64,000 nt of DNA, taken from Alphaproteobacteria bacterium. Its GTDB lineage: Bacteria > Pseudomonadota > Alphaproteobacteria > Caulobacterales > Parvularculaceae. Below the pieces are notes generated by a model that was not told where the DNA came from, searched no databases, and saw only the letters and a list, made by a program, of their open reading frames with translations. Both the position numbers and the translations under genes were made by a program. The stretch spans positions 1 to 64,000 of the forward strand of contig JAUHYK010000015.1 in assembly GCA_030426465.1 (NCBI GenBank), given 5' to 3'. Shown in pieces: positions 17,021 to 26,145 of this stretch. The first letter of the stretch is position 1; every line of letters begins with the position of its first letter.

Positions 17021-18172
17021 CTAAATAAAGCCATAACGCGTGCGATAGTCAGTATACTCCTCCAAGAGTGCGGCTGTCTCACAACCGTAATCCTCAGGTG
17101 TAAAACGCTGCATGGTTTTCGATTTTCTCGGATTCGCTTTGAGCCAATCGCCCATCGCGTTTTCTGTTTTGTTCGTCAGCGTCAAGTCAAAATGATCATA
17201 AATGCTGGCGACAACGCCCAGTTGATCTTGAACGAAATCGTCAAAACGAATGTCCATAAACCGTTCATCGCTGAGCGTCGCCTTTGTCAAATCAGCTTGA
17301 GCCATGGCTTCGGCCCAAAATTCCTGCTCTCGTTCAAATGTGCGTTTTAAATCTGCGTTTTCGCCCTGAAAGATGCGCTTCGCTCCGGCGAGAAGATTCA
17401 CGATGGAGGGGATGGATTGTAACGGGTCGCGATGCGTTTGGATCACCAGCGCATCCGGAAACACATTTATAACTTGCTGAAGTGAAAACGTGTCCGTGGG
17501 GTTTTTTAGAAGCCAGGTCTTTTCAGCTTCGTTGGCGCCGATAATTCTTAGCACATCCGCAAGATATTCATAACTAAACGTGTCGTCTTCGGCTCTGTAC
17601 CACTTGTCGTATTCAGGGATGTCGAACTGTGAAGGGTACATATTCGAACAAAAGGTATGAGCCAGGATATTCAACGACTCTTCGACGCCGTCGACAGACA
17701 TGCCGTGATCTTCGAGCATCTCAGGCGCGATCTCGATCATAGCGTCAAGCTGCGCACTGGCGCGTTGAAAGTCTAGATTTTTAGGCCAGTCACGCCGAGC
17801 TGGCCGCGGCTGCGGAGCGGCGGTAATCCAATGTTCCGTGCCTTGAAACTGTTCATCCATAGATAGCAATTTGTGAAGCGCGGTTGTGCCCGAGCGAACG
17901 ATGCCGGTAACAATAAGAGGCCGGATAATGGGCGTCTTCATTGCGGCGTCATGTTTTTTGAAACCGTCAATGGCGCGAAGACGTGAAATCAGGGCTCGGA
18001 TTATGCTCTCTCTCGCAGCGATGGCGCCATTGTCCGACAGTCTCGCATCGTCCAGGCTATCGAGAAGGCGCTCATAGCCCTCGCGAAAGTTTTCCGGTCC
18101 AAAATCGTCCAACGCTGCTTGGGTGGCGGCTAGATCAAGCAAGGTCTGATGAGCAGTTCTGAAATTAGTCAC
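17021..18172 (-). CDS. Sulfotransferase family protein
   Basis: The 383-residue protein has the 5'-phosphosulfate loop PLIVTGIVRSGTTALHKLL (about residues 82-100) and the 3'-phosphate motif VIQTHRDPLQSIPSIVNL (about 243-260), which are the PAPS-binding elements of the sulfotransferase_3-type family. By family it would move sulfate from PAPS to a hydroxyl group. Many such genes occur in catabolic clusters of steroids and other lipophilic compounds with unproven roles. It follows the carboxymuconolactone decarboxylase-like gene on the same strand after 54 bases, so the two are probably one operon. Confidence 0.85.
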   Translation of the reverse strand: MTNFRTAHQTLLDLAATQAALDDFGPENFREGYERLLDSLDDARLSDNGAIAARESIIRALISRLRAIDGFKKHDAAMKTPIIRPLIVTGIVRSGTTALHKLLSMDEQFQGTEHWITAAPQPRPARRDWPKNLDFQRASAQLDAMIEIAPEMLEDHGMSVDGVEESLNILAHTFCSNMYPSQFDIPEYDKWYRAEDDTFSYEYLADVLRIIGANEAEKTWLLKNPTDTFSLQQVINVFPDALVIQTHRDPLQSIPSIVNLLAGAKRIFQGENADLKRTFEREQEFWAEAMAQADLTKATLSDERFMDIRFDDFVQDQLGVVASIYDHFDLTLTNKTENAMGDWLKANPRKSKTMQRFTPEDYGCETAALLEEYTDYRTRYGFI

Positions 18173-18226
18173 AGGGTCCGATCCAACTCCAGGTTCCTGG
18201 CTACGTGATGCTTTAGGACACGGACG

Positions 18227-18652
18227 TCAAAGTAAGCCGCGTTCTTCCGAAGTTTTCAAATCAGGATTGATTCCTTTTTCCCGGAAAACTTCGATGGTCG
18301 CTGTCATTGCGGATGCTATTGCGGGAAAACCGACATAGGGAAGCGCCTGAATGAGCACTTCTTCAATCTGCTTTGGTTTCAGACCATTGTTAAGGCCGAT
18401 GCGAACATGATTTTTAAACTCAGCAGTTTGGCGCTGGGCTAACAATACTGAGAGGATGACCAAGCTGCGTTCAGCGCGTTCAAGACCGGTATCGCGTCCC
18501 CAGACATCTGCGAAGCAATATTCAGCAGCCAATTTTGTGATTGCTGAACCAAAGCCGGTGTTTTCAAGACCCTTCTCAAACTCAGCCGCCGCCTTCGCGC
18601 CCATCAATTCAGAGAAGACTTGAAGGCCGCGTTTTGTTTTAGCATCCGTCAT
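18227..18652 (-). CDS. Carboxymuconolactone decarboxylase (CMD) family protein
   Basis: The 141-residue protein matches gamma-carboxymuconolactone decarboxylase relatives in length and pattern: FADVWGRDTGLERAERSLVILSVLLAQ, then KNHVRIGLNNGLKPKQIEEVLIQALPYVGFPAIASAM (split over residues about 45-115). No CxxC of the AhpD branch is present, so a peroxidase role is unlikely. It may decarboxylate or isomerise a ring-cleavage product. It is divergent from the SDR gene at 18832, with a 179-base promoter gap between them. Confidence 0.85.
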   Translation of the reverse strand: MTDAKTKRGLQVFSELMGAKAAAEFEKGLENTGFGSAITKLAAEYCFADVWGRDTGLERAERSLVILSVLLAQRQTAEFKNHVRIGLNNGLKPKQIEEVLIQALPYVGFPAIASAMTATIEVFREKGINPDLKTSEERGLL

Positions 18653-18831
18653 AAGGCGTTCTCCGCTTTTTAAGGCCCGATTTTGCTAAAACTTTCATCG
18701 TGCGCCCGCCCATTGTCAAACGACCGGCTGCGGGCCGTCTATAGTATCACATTCCCGATAAAGAAGGCGCCTACTTCCACAAAACATGCTGGTATTCTGA
18801 CGATGGACAGGCTGCCGCGAAGGATTCTCGA

Positions 18832-19629
18832 ATGGATATCAAACTCAACGGAAAAAGGGCATTGGTCACCGGAAGCAGTTCGGGCATCGGCGCCGGTATA
18901 GCGGAGATGCTGGCGGCGGAAGGATGCAACGTCATCGTTCACGGCCGCAATTCGGAAAGGGCCAACGCCGTTGCGGAACGAGTGGGCGCTGTCGCCGTCG
19001 CGCTCGGCGATCTGTCAACTGATAGCGGCGCGAATAATGTGGCGGCAGTTGCCGGCGAGGTGGATATTCTCGTCAATTGCGCCGGCGGCGCCGATAGCGG
19101 TACCGCAACAAAAAGCTGGGCTGACGTCAGCGAAAGGGATTGGGCAGGGACTTATGAGCAGAACGTTATCGCCGCGGCGCGCATGATACGGCACCTTACA
19201 CCCTATATGCAGGCGTGCGGTTGGGGGCGCATCATTCAAATCGCCAGCGCGGCCGCAACACAGCCAATTCCCTTCGGCCCAGACTACGGCGCCGCCAAGG
19301 CGGCCATGGTCAACATGACGGTCAGTCTTGCGAAATCCTTGGGCGCTTGCGGTGTCACAGCAAACTGCATCAGCCCCGGGATCATACTGACGCCTGCGGT
19401 TGAAAAATGGCTTGAAGGTCTAGCTGGCGCTTTAGGCTGGCCGGCGGATGAAAGTTTGGCGGCGCGTGAAGGACGCGTCACTAAAACGATTGTTCCAGTA
19501 CCTGTCGGACGAATCGGCCGTATTGAAGACATCGCCCACGCGGTCTGTATGATCGCCAGCCCGGCGTCGGGATACGTTACGGGCGCGAATATACGCGTCG
19601 ACGGCGGGCAAAATCAGGGGGTGAATTGA
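18832..19629 (+). CDS. SDR family oxidoreductase
   Basis: The 265-residue short-chain dehydrogenase has the cofactor motif TGSSSGIG (residues 14-21), the structural motif NCAGG, and the active site S (QIASAA) with YGAAK (Y-x3-K, about residues 157-161). It ends with the usual GANIRVDGGQ. It should oxidise an alcohol or reduce a ketone with NAD(P). The EthD-domain gene begins one base after its stop, so the two are tightly coupled. It diverges from the CMD-family gene. Confidence 0.92.
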   Translation: MDIKLNGKRALVTGSSSGIGAGIAEMLAAEGCNVIVHGRNSERANAVAERVGAVAVALGDLSTDSGANNVAAVAGEVDILVNCAGGADSGTATKSWADVSERDWAGTYEQNVIAAARMIRHLTPYMQACGWGRIIQIASAAATQPIPFGPDYGAAKAAMVNMTVSLAKSLGACGVTANCISPGIILTPAVEKWLEGLAGALGWPADESLAAREGRVTKTIVPVPVGRIGRIEDIAHAVCMIASPASGYVTGANIRVDGGQNQGVN

Positions 19630-19630
19630 T

Positions 19631-20179
19631 ATGGCGACGGACGCAGAAATGCTAATACATCTTGTTCGTCGTGGAATGGCCCAAGGAATTGAAGTAAAAG
19701 GTGCGCGTACGACATGGCTAATCGACCAGCCATCGCCATTCGGTGGTGATGGCTATGATCCGGACTATTCGAGAATTGTCGCAACGGATCTGGATAACAT
19801 GCCTGAGATTGCTGACTTCTCTTATGAGGCGAGACTCGTAACAGGTAAAAAAGGTCCGGTGGGTTCGATATCGCTTGTCGCCTTGGTAAAACAGGCTGAA
19901 GGCGTTTCGCGGCAAGACGCGTTCCGTCACTGGGATGAACATATTCCGCTGGCGCTGGAAATTCATCACAAAGCCGTCAGCTACAAGCAGTATAGGCTTC
20001 TTCGGTCTATAACCCAAGGGGCGCCCGACTATTTCGGTTTGGCGATCCTTTCATTCGCATCGCCTGAAGATGTACTCACCGGCATTTATCGCAGTAAGGA
20101 AGACGAAAAAATTATCGCGGACGATGTCGCGGAATTTATCAGCTCTGCCGAAGTTATGTTCGGAACGGAACAGAGCTGA
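19631..20179 (+). CDS. EthD domain-containing protein
   Basis: The 182-residue protein has the EthD-like ferredoxin fold in its second half: SLVALVKQAEGVSRQDAFRHWDEHIPLALE, then YKQYRLL, and DYFGLAILSFASPEDVLTG with the terminal D-D-V-A-E-F (about residues 75-175). EthD-type proteins assist P450 breakdown of ethers or act as small dimeric barrel isomerases or cyclases. The N-terminal 70 residues are less well defined. It starts one base after the SDR stop, which argues for a shared pathway step. No catalytic role can be fixed. Confidence 0.7.
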   Translation: MATDAEMLIHLVRRGMAQGIEVKGARTTWLIDQPSPFGGDGYDPDYSRIVATDLDNMPEIADFSYEARLVTGKKGPVGSISLVALVKQAEGVSRQDAFRHWDEHIPLALEIHHKAVSYKQYRLLRSITQGAPDYFGLAILSFASPEDVLTGIYRSKEDEKIIADDVAEFISSAEVMFGTEQS

Positions 20180-20190
20180 GCGAGGAGTAA

Positions 20191-21630
20191 CTAACCATTA
20201 TAGTTCTCGGATGCGCGGTCGCGCCAAAGAAATAGCAGCATCATCATGACGGCGGACCCTGCGGCAAGCCAGTAAAAGGCGATTGTGAAGTCCTTCAGGT
20301 CCGGCAAGGCGCCATCGCCATGAGCTGAACCATGGAGGATCGTCAGCAGGATTTTCGATCCGGCTGCAAATCCAAGATTAAAAACCGTAAATCCGAGGCC
20401 CGTAGCGCCGCTAGTCAGATATTGCGGCGTGTGCTTCACGATCAACAGGTAATTGGCGGGCATCAGAAGGCTGAGGCCTGCAATGCTTAGCACTGCGCAG
20501 GTGAGTAGCGGGACCAGCGACGTAAGGAAGAAAGAACAGAGCAGCCATGTTATCGTAATGATTGCGGCGCCCGCGACTGCGACGCGCCAGGCGCCGATAC
20601 GTCGGCACAAAATGCCGGCAGCCGGAGCAACAAATAAAGCGGCGCCGTTTATAGGGAGCATCATCACCCCTGCCATCGACGCGGAAAATCCAAAGCCTAC
20701 GCCGCCTGTTGTTTCCTGCTGGAAGATCAGAGAGAAGATTTGCCCCTGCTGTATGCCGGCGATGCCCAGAACAAACATGATCGCAAATGTTCGGGGCAGG
20801 GCACCAACGCGCATTAACCGCAGATCGATAAGCGGGCGCGATTGCGACAACTGATTGCGCACCCAGTAGATTGTCAGCGCCATAGATCCGGCGAAAAGAA
20901 TGAGCGGAATAACGTCAAATCCGTTGGACGCAGCCAGTTCGATGGATAGGATCAAACCAGCCGAAGCCGGACCGAACAGAATGCCGCGCAAAAAATCGAC
21001 ATTTAAAAACTTGAATTCTGCCTTTGGCGATTTCGGCACAGCTGCGAATAACAACGCAGCGGCAAAAAGCGCGATGATTGACGTAAAGGCGTAACCGCCA
21101 AACCGACCGAAGGCGTCAACGATTATGCCAACGATGAGAAAAATCATGCCCGCGCCCGCAGAGCCGGCTGCAGTGATGGCCCCGATTCCGAGGCCAACTT
21201 TCTGTGCACTTAAATGCTCACGCGCCAATCCTATCAAGATTGGCGTCAATGTTGTTGTCGCGCCGAGCAACACCGATGCAGCGATCAGTGTTTCAGGCGC
21301 GCGCGCCATCATGCCGACCAGAGCCCCGACCGCTGCGATCAAGAGGACGGCGATTGCCACCGTTCGCCTGCCGAGGAGATCGGCGATACGGCCGCCTATC
21401 GCCGCAAGCATGGCGGCGATGAGAAAATATGTGGTGACAATCCACCCAACGGCGGATGCGTCGCTTGGAAATTCGCGATAGATTGAGGGCAACATCACAT
21501 AGATGCATGTGATGCCGTCTGCGGCGACAAATTGCGCCACGATCAACGCTGTAATGATCACGAACGAGGAGCGCTGCTGCGTAGAAGTCGCGTGGTTTCC
21601 ACTGGGAACGCCGGCGCCGCCAGTTTCCAT
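20191..21630 (-). CDS. MFS transporter (DHA2-like, about 14 membrane helices)
   Basis: The 479-residue membrane protein begins with a short cytoplasmic tail, then SSFVIITALIVAQFVAADGITCIYVMLPSI. The MFS motif A-like loop GGRIADLLGRRTVA is at about residues 78-91 between helices 2 and 3. Repeated hydrophobic segments to the end suggest about 14 helices, as in drug:proton antiporters. It could export or import pathway compounds. It is the last gene of the minus-strand operon that starts with the old yellow enzyme gene (25899), 72 bases after the hydrolase gene. Confidence 0.85.
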   Translation of the reverse strand: METGGAGVPSGNHATSTQQRSSFVIITALIVAQFVAADGITCIYVMLPSIYREFPSDASAVGWIVTTYFLIAAMLAAIGGRIADLLGRRTVAIAVLLIAAVGALVGMMARAPETLIAASVLLGATTTLTPILIGLAREHLSAQKVGLGIGAITAAGSAGAGMIFLIVGIIVDAFGRFGGYAFTSIIALFAAALLFAAVPKSPKAEFKFLNVDFLRGILFGPASAGLILSIELAASNGFDVIPLILFAGSMALTIYWVRNQLSQSRPLIDLRLMRVGALPRTFAIMFVLGIAGIQQGQIFSLIFQQETTGGVGFGFSASMAGVMMLPINGAALFVAPAAGILCRRIGAWRVAVAGAAIITITWLLCSFFLTSLVPLLTCAVLSIAGLSLLMPANYLLIVKHTPQYLTSGATGLGFTVFNLGFAAGSKILLTILHGSAHGDGALPDLKDFTIAFYWLAAGSAVMMMLLFLWRDRASENYNG

Positions 21631-21702
21631 ACGGTAATCCTATTGGCGGGCCTGAGCGGCGCTAAAGATTGCGTGCTAACGAACTAATCTTCGCTGCGAA
21701 CG

Positions 21703-22620
21703 CTAGGTCAGGTATTCCTTAAAGAAATCGATTGCTGCGCCAATGGTCTTTTCACGCTGGCCGGGTTTGTAGCAATCGAGCTGATCCATATGCAAAGAGA
21801 CAAGGCGTTTCGGTTCTCCAGCGGCTCTAAATGCCGTTTGAATCGGCTCATTCGGATGATAAACGTCGTGGCCGGTAAGTTGCACGATACAGTAGGCGCG
21901 AGGCGCAATCTTTCTCGCCGTATAGGTGGCGTCGAATTCCATTACCCGCTCATAACTCTCGATCGTAATTTCCGGTGCGGAGTGCATCAGAAAATCACCG
22001 GTCTTTTGATACCAGCTTGTCACGTCCTCGATCATGGCGGGGTCAGGCGGCATCGGCAAAAAGCCGTCCGCCGGCGGTTCGGCCATCGACATTTTTGGAT
22101 CTCCGCCTTCCTTAAAGCGCTTACGGCGCGCGTCACGAAGATATTTCTTGGTCGAAAGGTATTCATGCTCGCGGCTTAGGGAGCGAATCCAGAAGTCGCC
22201 GTCAAGGATAGGCGCTTGCGCCACGCAAGCGCGAACACGGATGTCGTGTGCAGCGACATGGGTGACAACGCCGCCGCCAAAGCTCGTCCCCCAAATACCA
22301 ATGCGATTCGGGTCAACCCCGGGCTGCGTCTCCAGCCAGTCAATGGCGGCTTTGAAATCCTCAGTTTCCTGGCGAGGCCAAAGCCGTCCCCGCGGTTCTC
22401 CACCCGATCCTCCAAAATGGCGGTAGTCGATCGCCAAGGTAATAAATCCGGCTTCCGCGAAGAGGCGCCCTTCCTCGGCGAGGCTCGTGCGCGCAACGGT
22501 GAAGCCGTGACCGATGACTAGGGCAGGCGTCTTGCCGTTCGGATCGTAGTTTTCCGGGAAATATAAGTCGCCCTCGCAGGTGACGCCTTCACTTTCAAAG
22601 TTGATCGTTTCTATCTTCAT
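21703..22620 (-). CDS. Alpha/beta hydrolase (dienelactone hydrolase-like)
   Basis: The 305-residue protein starts MKIETINFESEGVTCEGDLYFPEN. It has the oxyanion phrase LVIGHGFTVARTS and the nucleophile elbow GIWGTSFGGGVV (serine at about residue 118). Probable acid and base residues are in QLTGHDVYHPNE and SLHMDQLDCY. It should hydrolyse an ester or thioester, or possibly a carbon-carbon bond. The ATG at 22620 has GGAG 7 bases upstream; an ATG at 22632 would add four residues. It lies 18 bases after the SDR gene and is part of the six-gene minus-strand operon. Confidence 0.87.
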   Translation of the reverse strand: MKIETINFESEGVTCEGDLYFPENYDPNGKTPALVIGHGFTVARTSLAEEGRLFAEAGFITLAIDYRHFGGSGGEPRGRLWPRQETEDFKAAIDWLETQPGVDPNRIGIWGTSFGGGVVTHVAAHDIRVRACVAQAPILDGDFWIRSLSREHEYLSTKKYLRDARRKRFKEGGDPKMSMAEPPADGFLPMPPDPAMIEDVTSWYQKTGDFLMHSAPEITIESYERVMEFDATYTARKIAPRAYCIVQLTGHDVYHPNEPIQTAFRAAGEPKRLVSLHMDQLDCYKPGQREKTIGAAIDFFKEYLT

Positions 22621-22638
22621 CTGCGACTCCATGAAGGT

Positions 22639-23409
22639 TCAGGCGGACGGATACATGCCGCCATCGAGGAACAGGGTTTGCGCTGTCATATATTGTAGAT
22701 GATTGGAACACAGCGCGACGACAGCTTCGCCGATGTCGCGTCGGGGTTCGCCAATGTGGCCCAAGGCGAATTTTCGCATATAGGCTTTTTCCATCGCCGG
22801 GTTTTGATCGAAGAAAGTTCGCGTTGGCGGGGTCGCCGCGGCGGGAGATATTGCATTGACGGTGATCCCGTCCGCGCCCCATTCGCGCGCCAGCGATTTG
22901 ATAAGGCCGCGAAAGGACGCTTTTTGCGCGGCATAAATCGTATTCATGGCAGCGCCGTGATATCCGAAGTTGGACGTCATTACGATAAACCGGCCTTGAG
23001 CGGATTTCTGCAGCCAGGGATAAGCGGCCTTCGCGGTCAGAAAAGCGCCGCCGACCGAGATGATCGATTGCCGCCGCCAGGTTTCTTCCGTGACGCTATC
23101 GGCGGGTTCCGGTAGGCCGGAAGCAGCATTGTTCGCGTTGTGAATAACTATATCGAGCTCGCCATATTTTTTTGCGACGGTTTCAATACCGTTCGCGACG
23201 GCCGCTTCGTTCGTCACATCCATAGGGACGACCATGGCTTCGCCGCCCTCGGCGCGGATCAGCCCTGCAGTTTCCTCGCCCGTTTCGATGCGGCGCACCG
23301 TAACAGCAACAGTAGCGCCGGCCGCTGCAAGCGACAGGCAGATCGCCTGACCGATGCCGCTTCCCGCACCCGTAATGAGCGCTGTTTTTCCCGTTAGCAA
23401 ATCGGTCAT
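22639..23409 (-). CDS. SDR family oxidoreductase (catalytically complete partner)
   Basis: The 256-residue SDR has TGAGSGIG (residues about 13-20), HNANNA in place of NNAG, and the active site YAAQKASFRGLIKSLAREWG. It ends TLFLDGGMYPS. Its ATG at 23409 overlaps the stop of the upstream degenerate SDR gene as ATGA, so the two are translationally coupled. The segment RGLIKSLAREW is nearly the same as RGLMKSLARQW in that partner, so they are probably related by duplication. An in-frame ATG at 23421 would add four residues but overlaps more. Confidence 0.9.
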   Translation of the reverse strand: MTDLLTGKTALITGAGSGIGQAICLSLAAAGATVAVTVRRIETGEETAGLIRAEGGEAMVVPMDVTNEAAVANGIETVAKKYGELDIVIHNANNAASGLPEPADSVTEETWRRQSIISVGGAFLTAKAAYPWLQKSAQGRFIVMTSNFGYHGAAMNTIYAAQKASFRGLIKSLAREWGADGITVNAISPAAATPPTRTFFDQNPAMEKAYMRKFALGHIGEPRRDIGEAVVALCSNHLQYMTAQTLFLDGGMYPSA

Positions 23410-24056
23410 GGCAACATCCATTCGCCGCCATCGACAATGATGGTTTGTCCGGTCACAGCGTCGATAGCGCCGACAAACCCTAGAATCGATTTTGCGACGC
23501 TACTCCATTTCGGGCGCTCGCCCAGGGGCGGTAAATATTCACCAAGCTCACACTGCTCGGGCAATGCATCCTCGTCGATTGCCGGAAAGAGAAGCGGCGC
23601 CCACACCGATACCCACGCGAAGCAGATCTGCGGCGCCCATTGGCGCGCGAGTGATTTCATCAATCCTCTTTGCCCCTCCGATGCGGTAGCAAGGCCAGCG
23701 TAACCGGAAGCGCCCGTTAGACCAATGGTCGGGCCGAGGATAATGACTTTGCAGCTGCGTCCATTGAGAGCGGAGCGCAGGTTTTGCAGAGCGGCGAGCA
23801 ACCGAAATTGCGGCTCGTCGGCGCTCGCCATCCAATCGGAAAATTCCATATCCGCCACGGCGCGAAGCTGATCGGCTTGAGGCGCCGCTATGCATACAAC
23901 AACGACATTATTGTCGCTAAGATCGTTCGATGAAATATCTGGGCTGTCACGATAGAGCACGTCAACGCCACAATCCCGAAATGCCTCTGCAAGCCGCGCA
24001 ATGGAGGGCGCACTCTGTTGGAAGACGGTGATCTTTTTGGGCGATAATGAAGCCAT
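23406..24056 (-). CDS. Degenerate SDR-fold protein lacking catalytic residues
   Basis: The 216-residue protein ends like an SDR (DAVTGQTIIVDGGEWMLP) and has the helix QRGLMKSLARQWAP, but the tyrosine-lysine pair of the active site is missing: the aligned segment reads LATASEGQRGL, with L and S where Y and K belong. The N-terminal TGxxxGxG cofactor loop is also absent (KKITVFQQSAPSIARLAEAF). It is therefore probably not an oxidoreductase by itself. It is coupled by an ATGA overlap to the complete SDR at 23409, so it may be a structural subunit of a mixed oligomer. The ATG at 24056 is chosen since upstream residues overlap the SnoaL-like gene; its ribosome site is weak. Confidence 0.7.
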   Translation of the reverse strand: MASLSPKKITVFQQSAPSIARLAEAFRDCGVDVLYRDSPDISSNDLSDNNVVVVCIAAPQADQLRAVADMEFSDWMASADEPQFRLLAALQNLRSALNGRSCKVIILGPTIGLTGASGYAGLATASEGQRGLMKSLARQWAPQICFAWVSVWAPLLFPAIDEDALPEQCELGEYLPPLGERPKWSSVAKSILGFVGAIDAVTGQTIIVDGGEWMLP

Positions 24057-24157
24057 GGGAAATGCTCGCCGAAAAACTGTGATAGGGCAACGGCAAGGAT
24101 ATTCCATCATATTCGCGATGGCGTCGTGATGCCGTTTTTCGTGACTTGTCCGCGAGT

Positions 24158-24730
24158 CTATTCGTCGGATATCGGCGCCGCCGAGAGTGATGCAATATCG
24201 CCTTTTGGCGAGGCTTTCCAGAAGTCCGACCAAGTGGGGAAATCCGCCGGCAGTCGCGGCTTGAGATCGGCATACCGGTCCCAAAGCTGAAATGGCGGCG
24301 CGGGACGTTCCAAGGCGTCGACGGAATACCAGTGTTTTTCCTTGCGTCGCTCGAAAAACCACTCGCCATTTCGCCGGACATAGCGGTCGAAATAGATAAT
24401 AGCCATGACGACCCACTTACTGCCGTCTTCGTGTTCCGCCCGGCAATAAACAGTGCCTTCCGCAGTGTCTTTATCAATGAAATTGACGGTTTGCCCGCAG
24501 ATCATGTGCACCGAGCGGTAAAAACCCCGGACGGCAGGATCGATAAATTTGCGTAATGCCTCGCGACCACGTCCAAATCTGCCGCAATCGACATCCTCGA
24601 CAAAAAGCGCGAGCCACCCATCGATATCGCGTGCGTCCACTGCAATCGCATAGCGCGCAGGCAATTCGGCGATCTCCTGCCGGCTTTCGATCCGGTCAAT
24701 ACGTTCCAGCAGTGCGGCGTGATCCGTCAT
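24158..24730 (-). CDS. SnoaL-like / NTF2-fold protein
   Basis: The 190-residue protein has the SnoaL_4-type pattern: IDRIESRQEIAELPARYAIAVDARDIDGWLALF at residues 10-42, SVHMICGQTVNFIDKDTAEGTVYC in the middle, and RRNGEWFFERRKEKHWY. These cone-shaped barrel proteins act as dehydratases, isomerases or cyclases, or as ligand binders, in polyketide and ring-degradation pathways. Its ATG overlaps the stop of the old yellow enzyme gene (ATGA), so it is the second gene of that operon. Confidence 0.82.
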   Translation of the reverse strand: MTDHAALLERIDRIESRQEIAELPARYAIAVDARDIDGWLALFVEDVDCGRFGRGREALRKFIDPAVRGFYRSVHMICGQTVNFIDKDTAEGTVYCRAEHEDGSKWVVMAIIYFDRYVRRNGEWFFERRKEKHWYSVDALERPAPPFQLWDRYADLKPRLPADFPTWSDFWKASPKGDIASLSAAPISDE

Positions 24731-25899
24731 GTCAGCCTCGAAAGATTGTTATTGTCAAAAGGAAGAAACGGCTCACCACGGATCGCTTTGCCTACCCAGT
24801 CCGGATCGTTGAGCAAAGAGCGCCCCACGCCAACAAGATCGAACTCGCCCTGTTCAAAACGTGCGACCAGCCGGTCCAAGTTATCGGATGCCGCCGAGCC
24901 TGAATCTATATGATGATCTCGTTTTCCCCTATCGAGGCCAACTCCGCCAACACACATACCAAGCTTGCCGGTGAGCTTTTTCGCCCATCCGCCGAGATTG
25001 AGCGGCGATCCTTCAAAGATAGGAGTGTCGAAATAACGCTGACTGCCATCAAAAATGTCAACGCCGGCATCTGCGATGGGCGTTAGAATTTGTTCAAGCT
25101 CTTGCGGCGTGTCGGCGAGGCGAGCGTTATAATCCTGCATCTTGAATTGCGAAAAGCGGAAAAGGATCGGCAGCTCATCGCCAATCACCCTGCGTATAGC
25201 GCGAACAAGCTCTGCCGGGAATTCCGCGCGGGCTTTAGGATCACCGCCCCATCTATCGGTGCGTAAATTCGTGCCGCTCCACAGGAAGTTGTCTGGCAGG
25301 TAACCGTGTGCGCCGTGAATGGCGATGCCGTCAAACCCGATTTGCGCGGCATTTGCAGCGGAGCGCGCATAAGCGTCGATGATATCGGAAATCTCGCTGT
25401 CCGTTAGAGGGGCGGACTTTATTTCAAGCCGGGCGAGCTTTTCTGCCTCTAAACTGACTTTGCCGATTGGGCCGATCACGCCGGAAGGGCGGCGCGGGGC
25501 GACATGCGGTTCCGGACTGATCGCCGCATCGCGCATCGCGCCCTGATGCCAAAGCTGCGGCATGATCTTGCCACCCGCGGCGTGAACCTCGTCCACTACC
25601 TGTTTCCAGCCCGCGAGCGCCGCAGCACCATACATCGCCGGAACATTTGGAACATCGACGGCGGCTGGGTCATCAACGCCAACGCCTTCAGTAATGATGA
25701 GACCGACCTGCCCCTCGGCACGGCGGCGATAGTAGGCGGCGACGTCCTGGCCAGGAACGCGACCGCGCGACATCTCTCGGGTCATCGGCGCCATGACAAA
25801 GCGGTTCGCAATTGCCAGGCCACGTATTGCGAGAGGGGCCAGCAACGGATGAATCCTTTGGGACAGCGCCTTATTTGAGTTTAACATCGCAAGTCTCAT
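24727..25899 (-). CDS. Old yellow enzyme family NADH:flavin oxidoreductase
   Basis: The 390-residue FMN barrel has ANRFVMAPMTREMSRGRVPG (about residues 31-50), the substrate/FMN segment HGAHGYLPDNFLWSGTNLRTDRWGG (from about 178) and LVGVGRSLLNDPDWVGK near the end. It should reduce an enone or a dienoyl compound; no C-terminal iron-sulfur and NAD domain is present, so it is of the short OYE type. An in-frame ATG at 25887 (MLNSN) is an alternative start. It is the first gene of a minus-strand operon of OYE, SnoaL-like, two SDR-fold, hydrolase and MFS genes. The first junction is an ATGA overlap. Confidence 0.9.
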   Translation of the reverse strand: MRLAMLNSNKALSQRIHPLLAPLAIRGLAIANRFVMAPMTREMSRGRVPGQDVAAYYRRRAEGQVGLIITEGVGVDDPAAVDVPNVPAMYGAAALAGWKQVVDEVHAAGGKIMPQLWHQGAMRDAAISPEPHVAPRRPSGVIGPIGKVSLEAEKLARLEIKSAPLTDSEISDIIDAYARSAANAAQIGFDGIAIHGAHGYLPDNFLWSGTNLRTDRWGGDPKARAEFPAELVRAIRRVIGDELPILFRFSQFKMQDYNARLADTPQELEQILTPIADAGVDIFDGSQRYFDTPIFEGSPLNLGGWAKKLTGKLGMCVGGVGLDRGKRDHHIDSGSAASDNLDRLVARFEQGEFDLVGVGRSLLNDPDWVGKAIRGEPFLPFDNNNLSRLT

Positions 25900-26145
25900 T
25901 GTTTGACAAGACGCTAGACGCGAACTGCCGTGAAGGCCAGAAGCGAAGCCATTTCGGTATAGTTATCGCCAAGCTGATCGCACTGCAGCATGAGACCCGG
26001 TTCAGAGACGCTCTTGCATCGTGGGTGCGATGCCGGTCATGCATCGCCGCGAATAGCGTTGACTGATCATCCTCGAATTACTGCAATATTCGACGTAGAC
26101 TGATTTGGCGTTTGGGGCAGCAATCTTTTCAGAGGAAGACTTATC

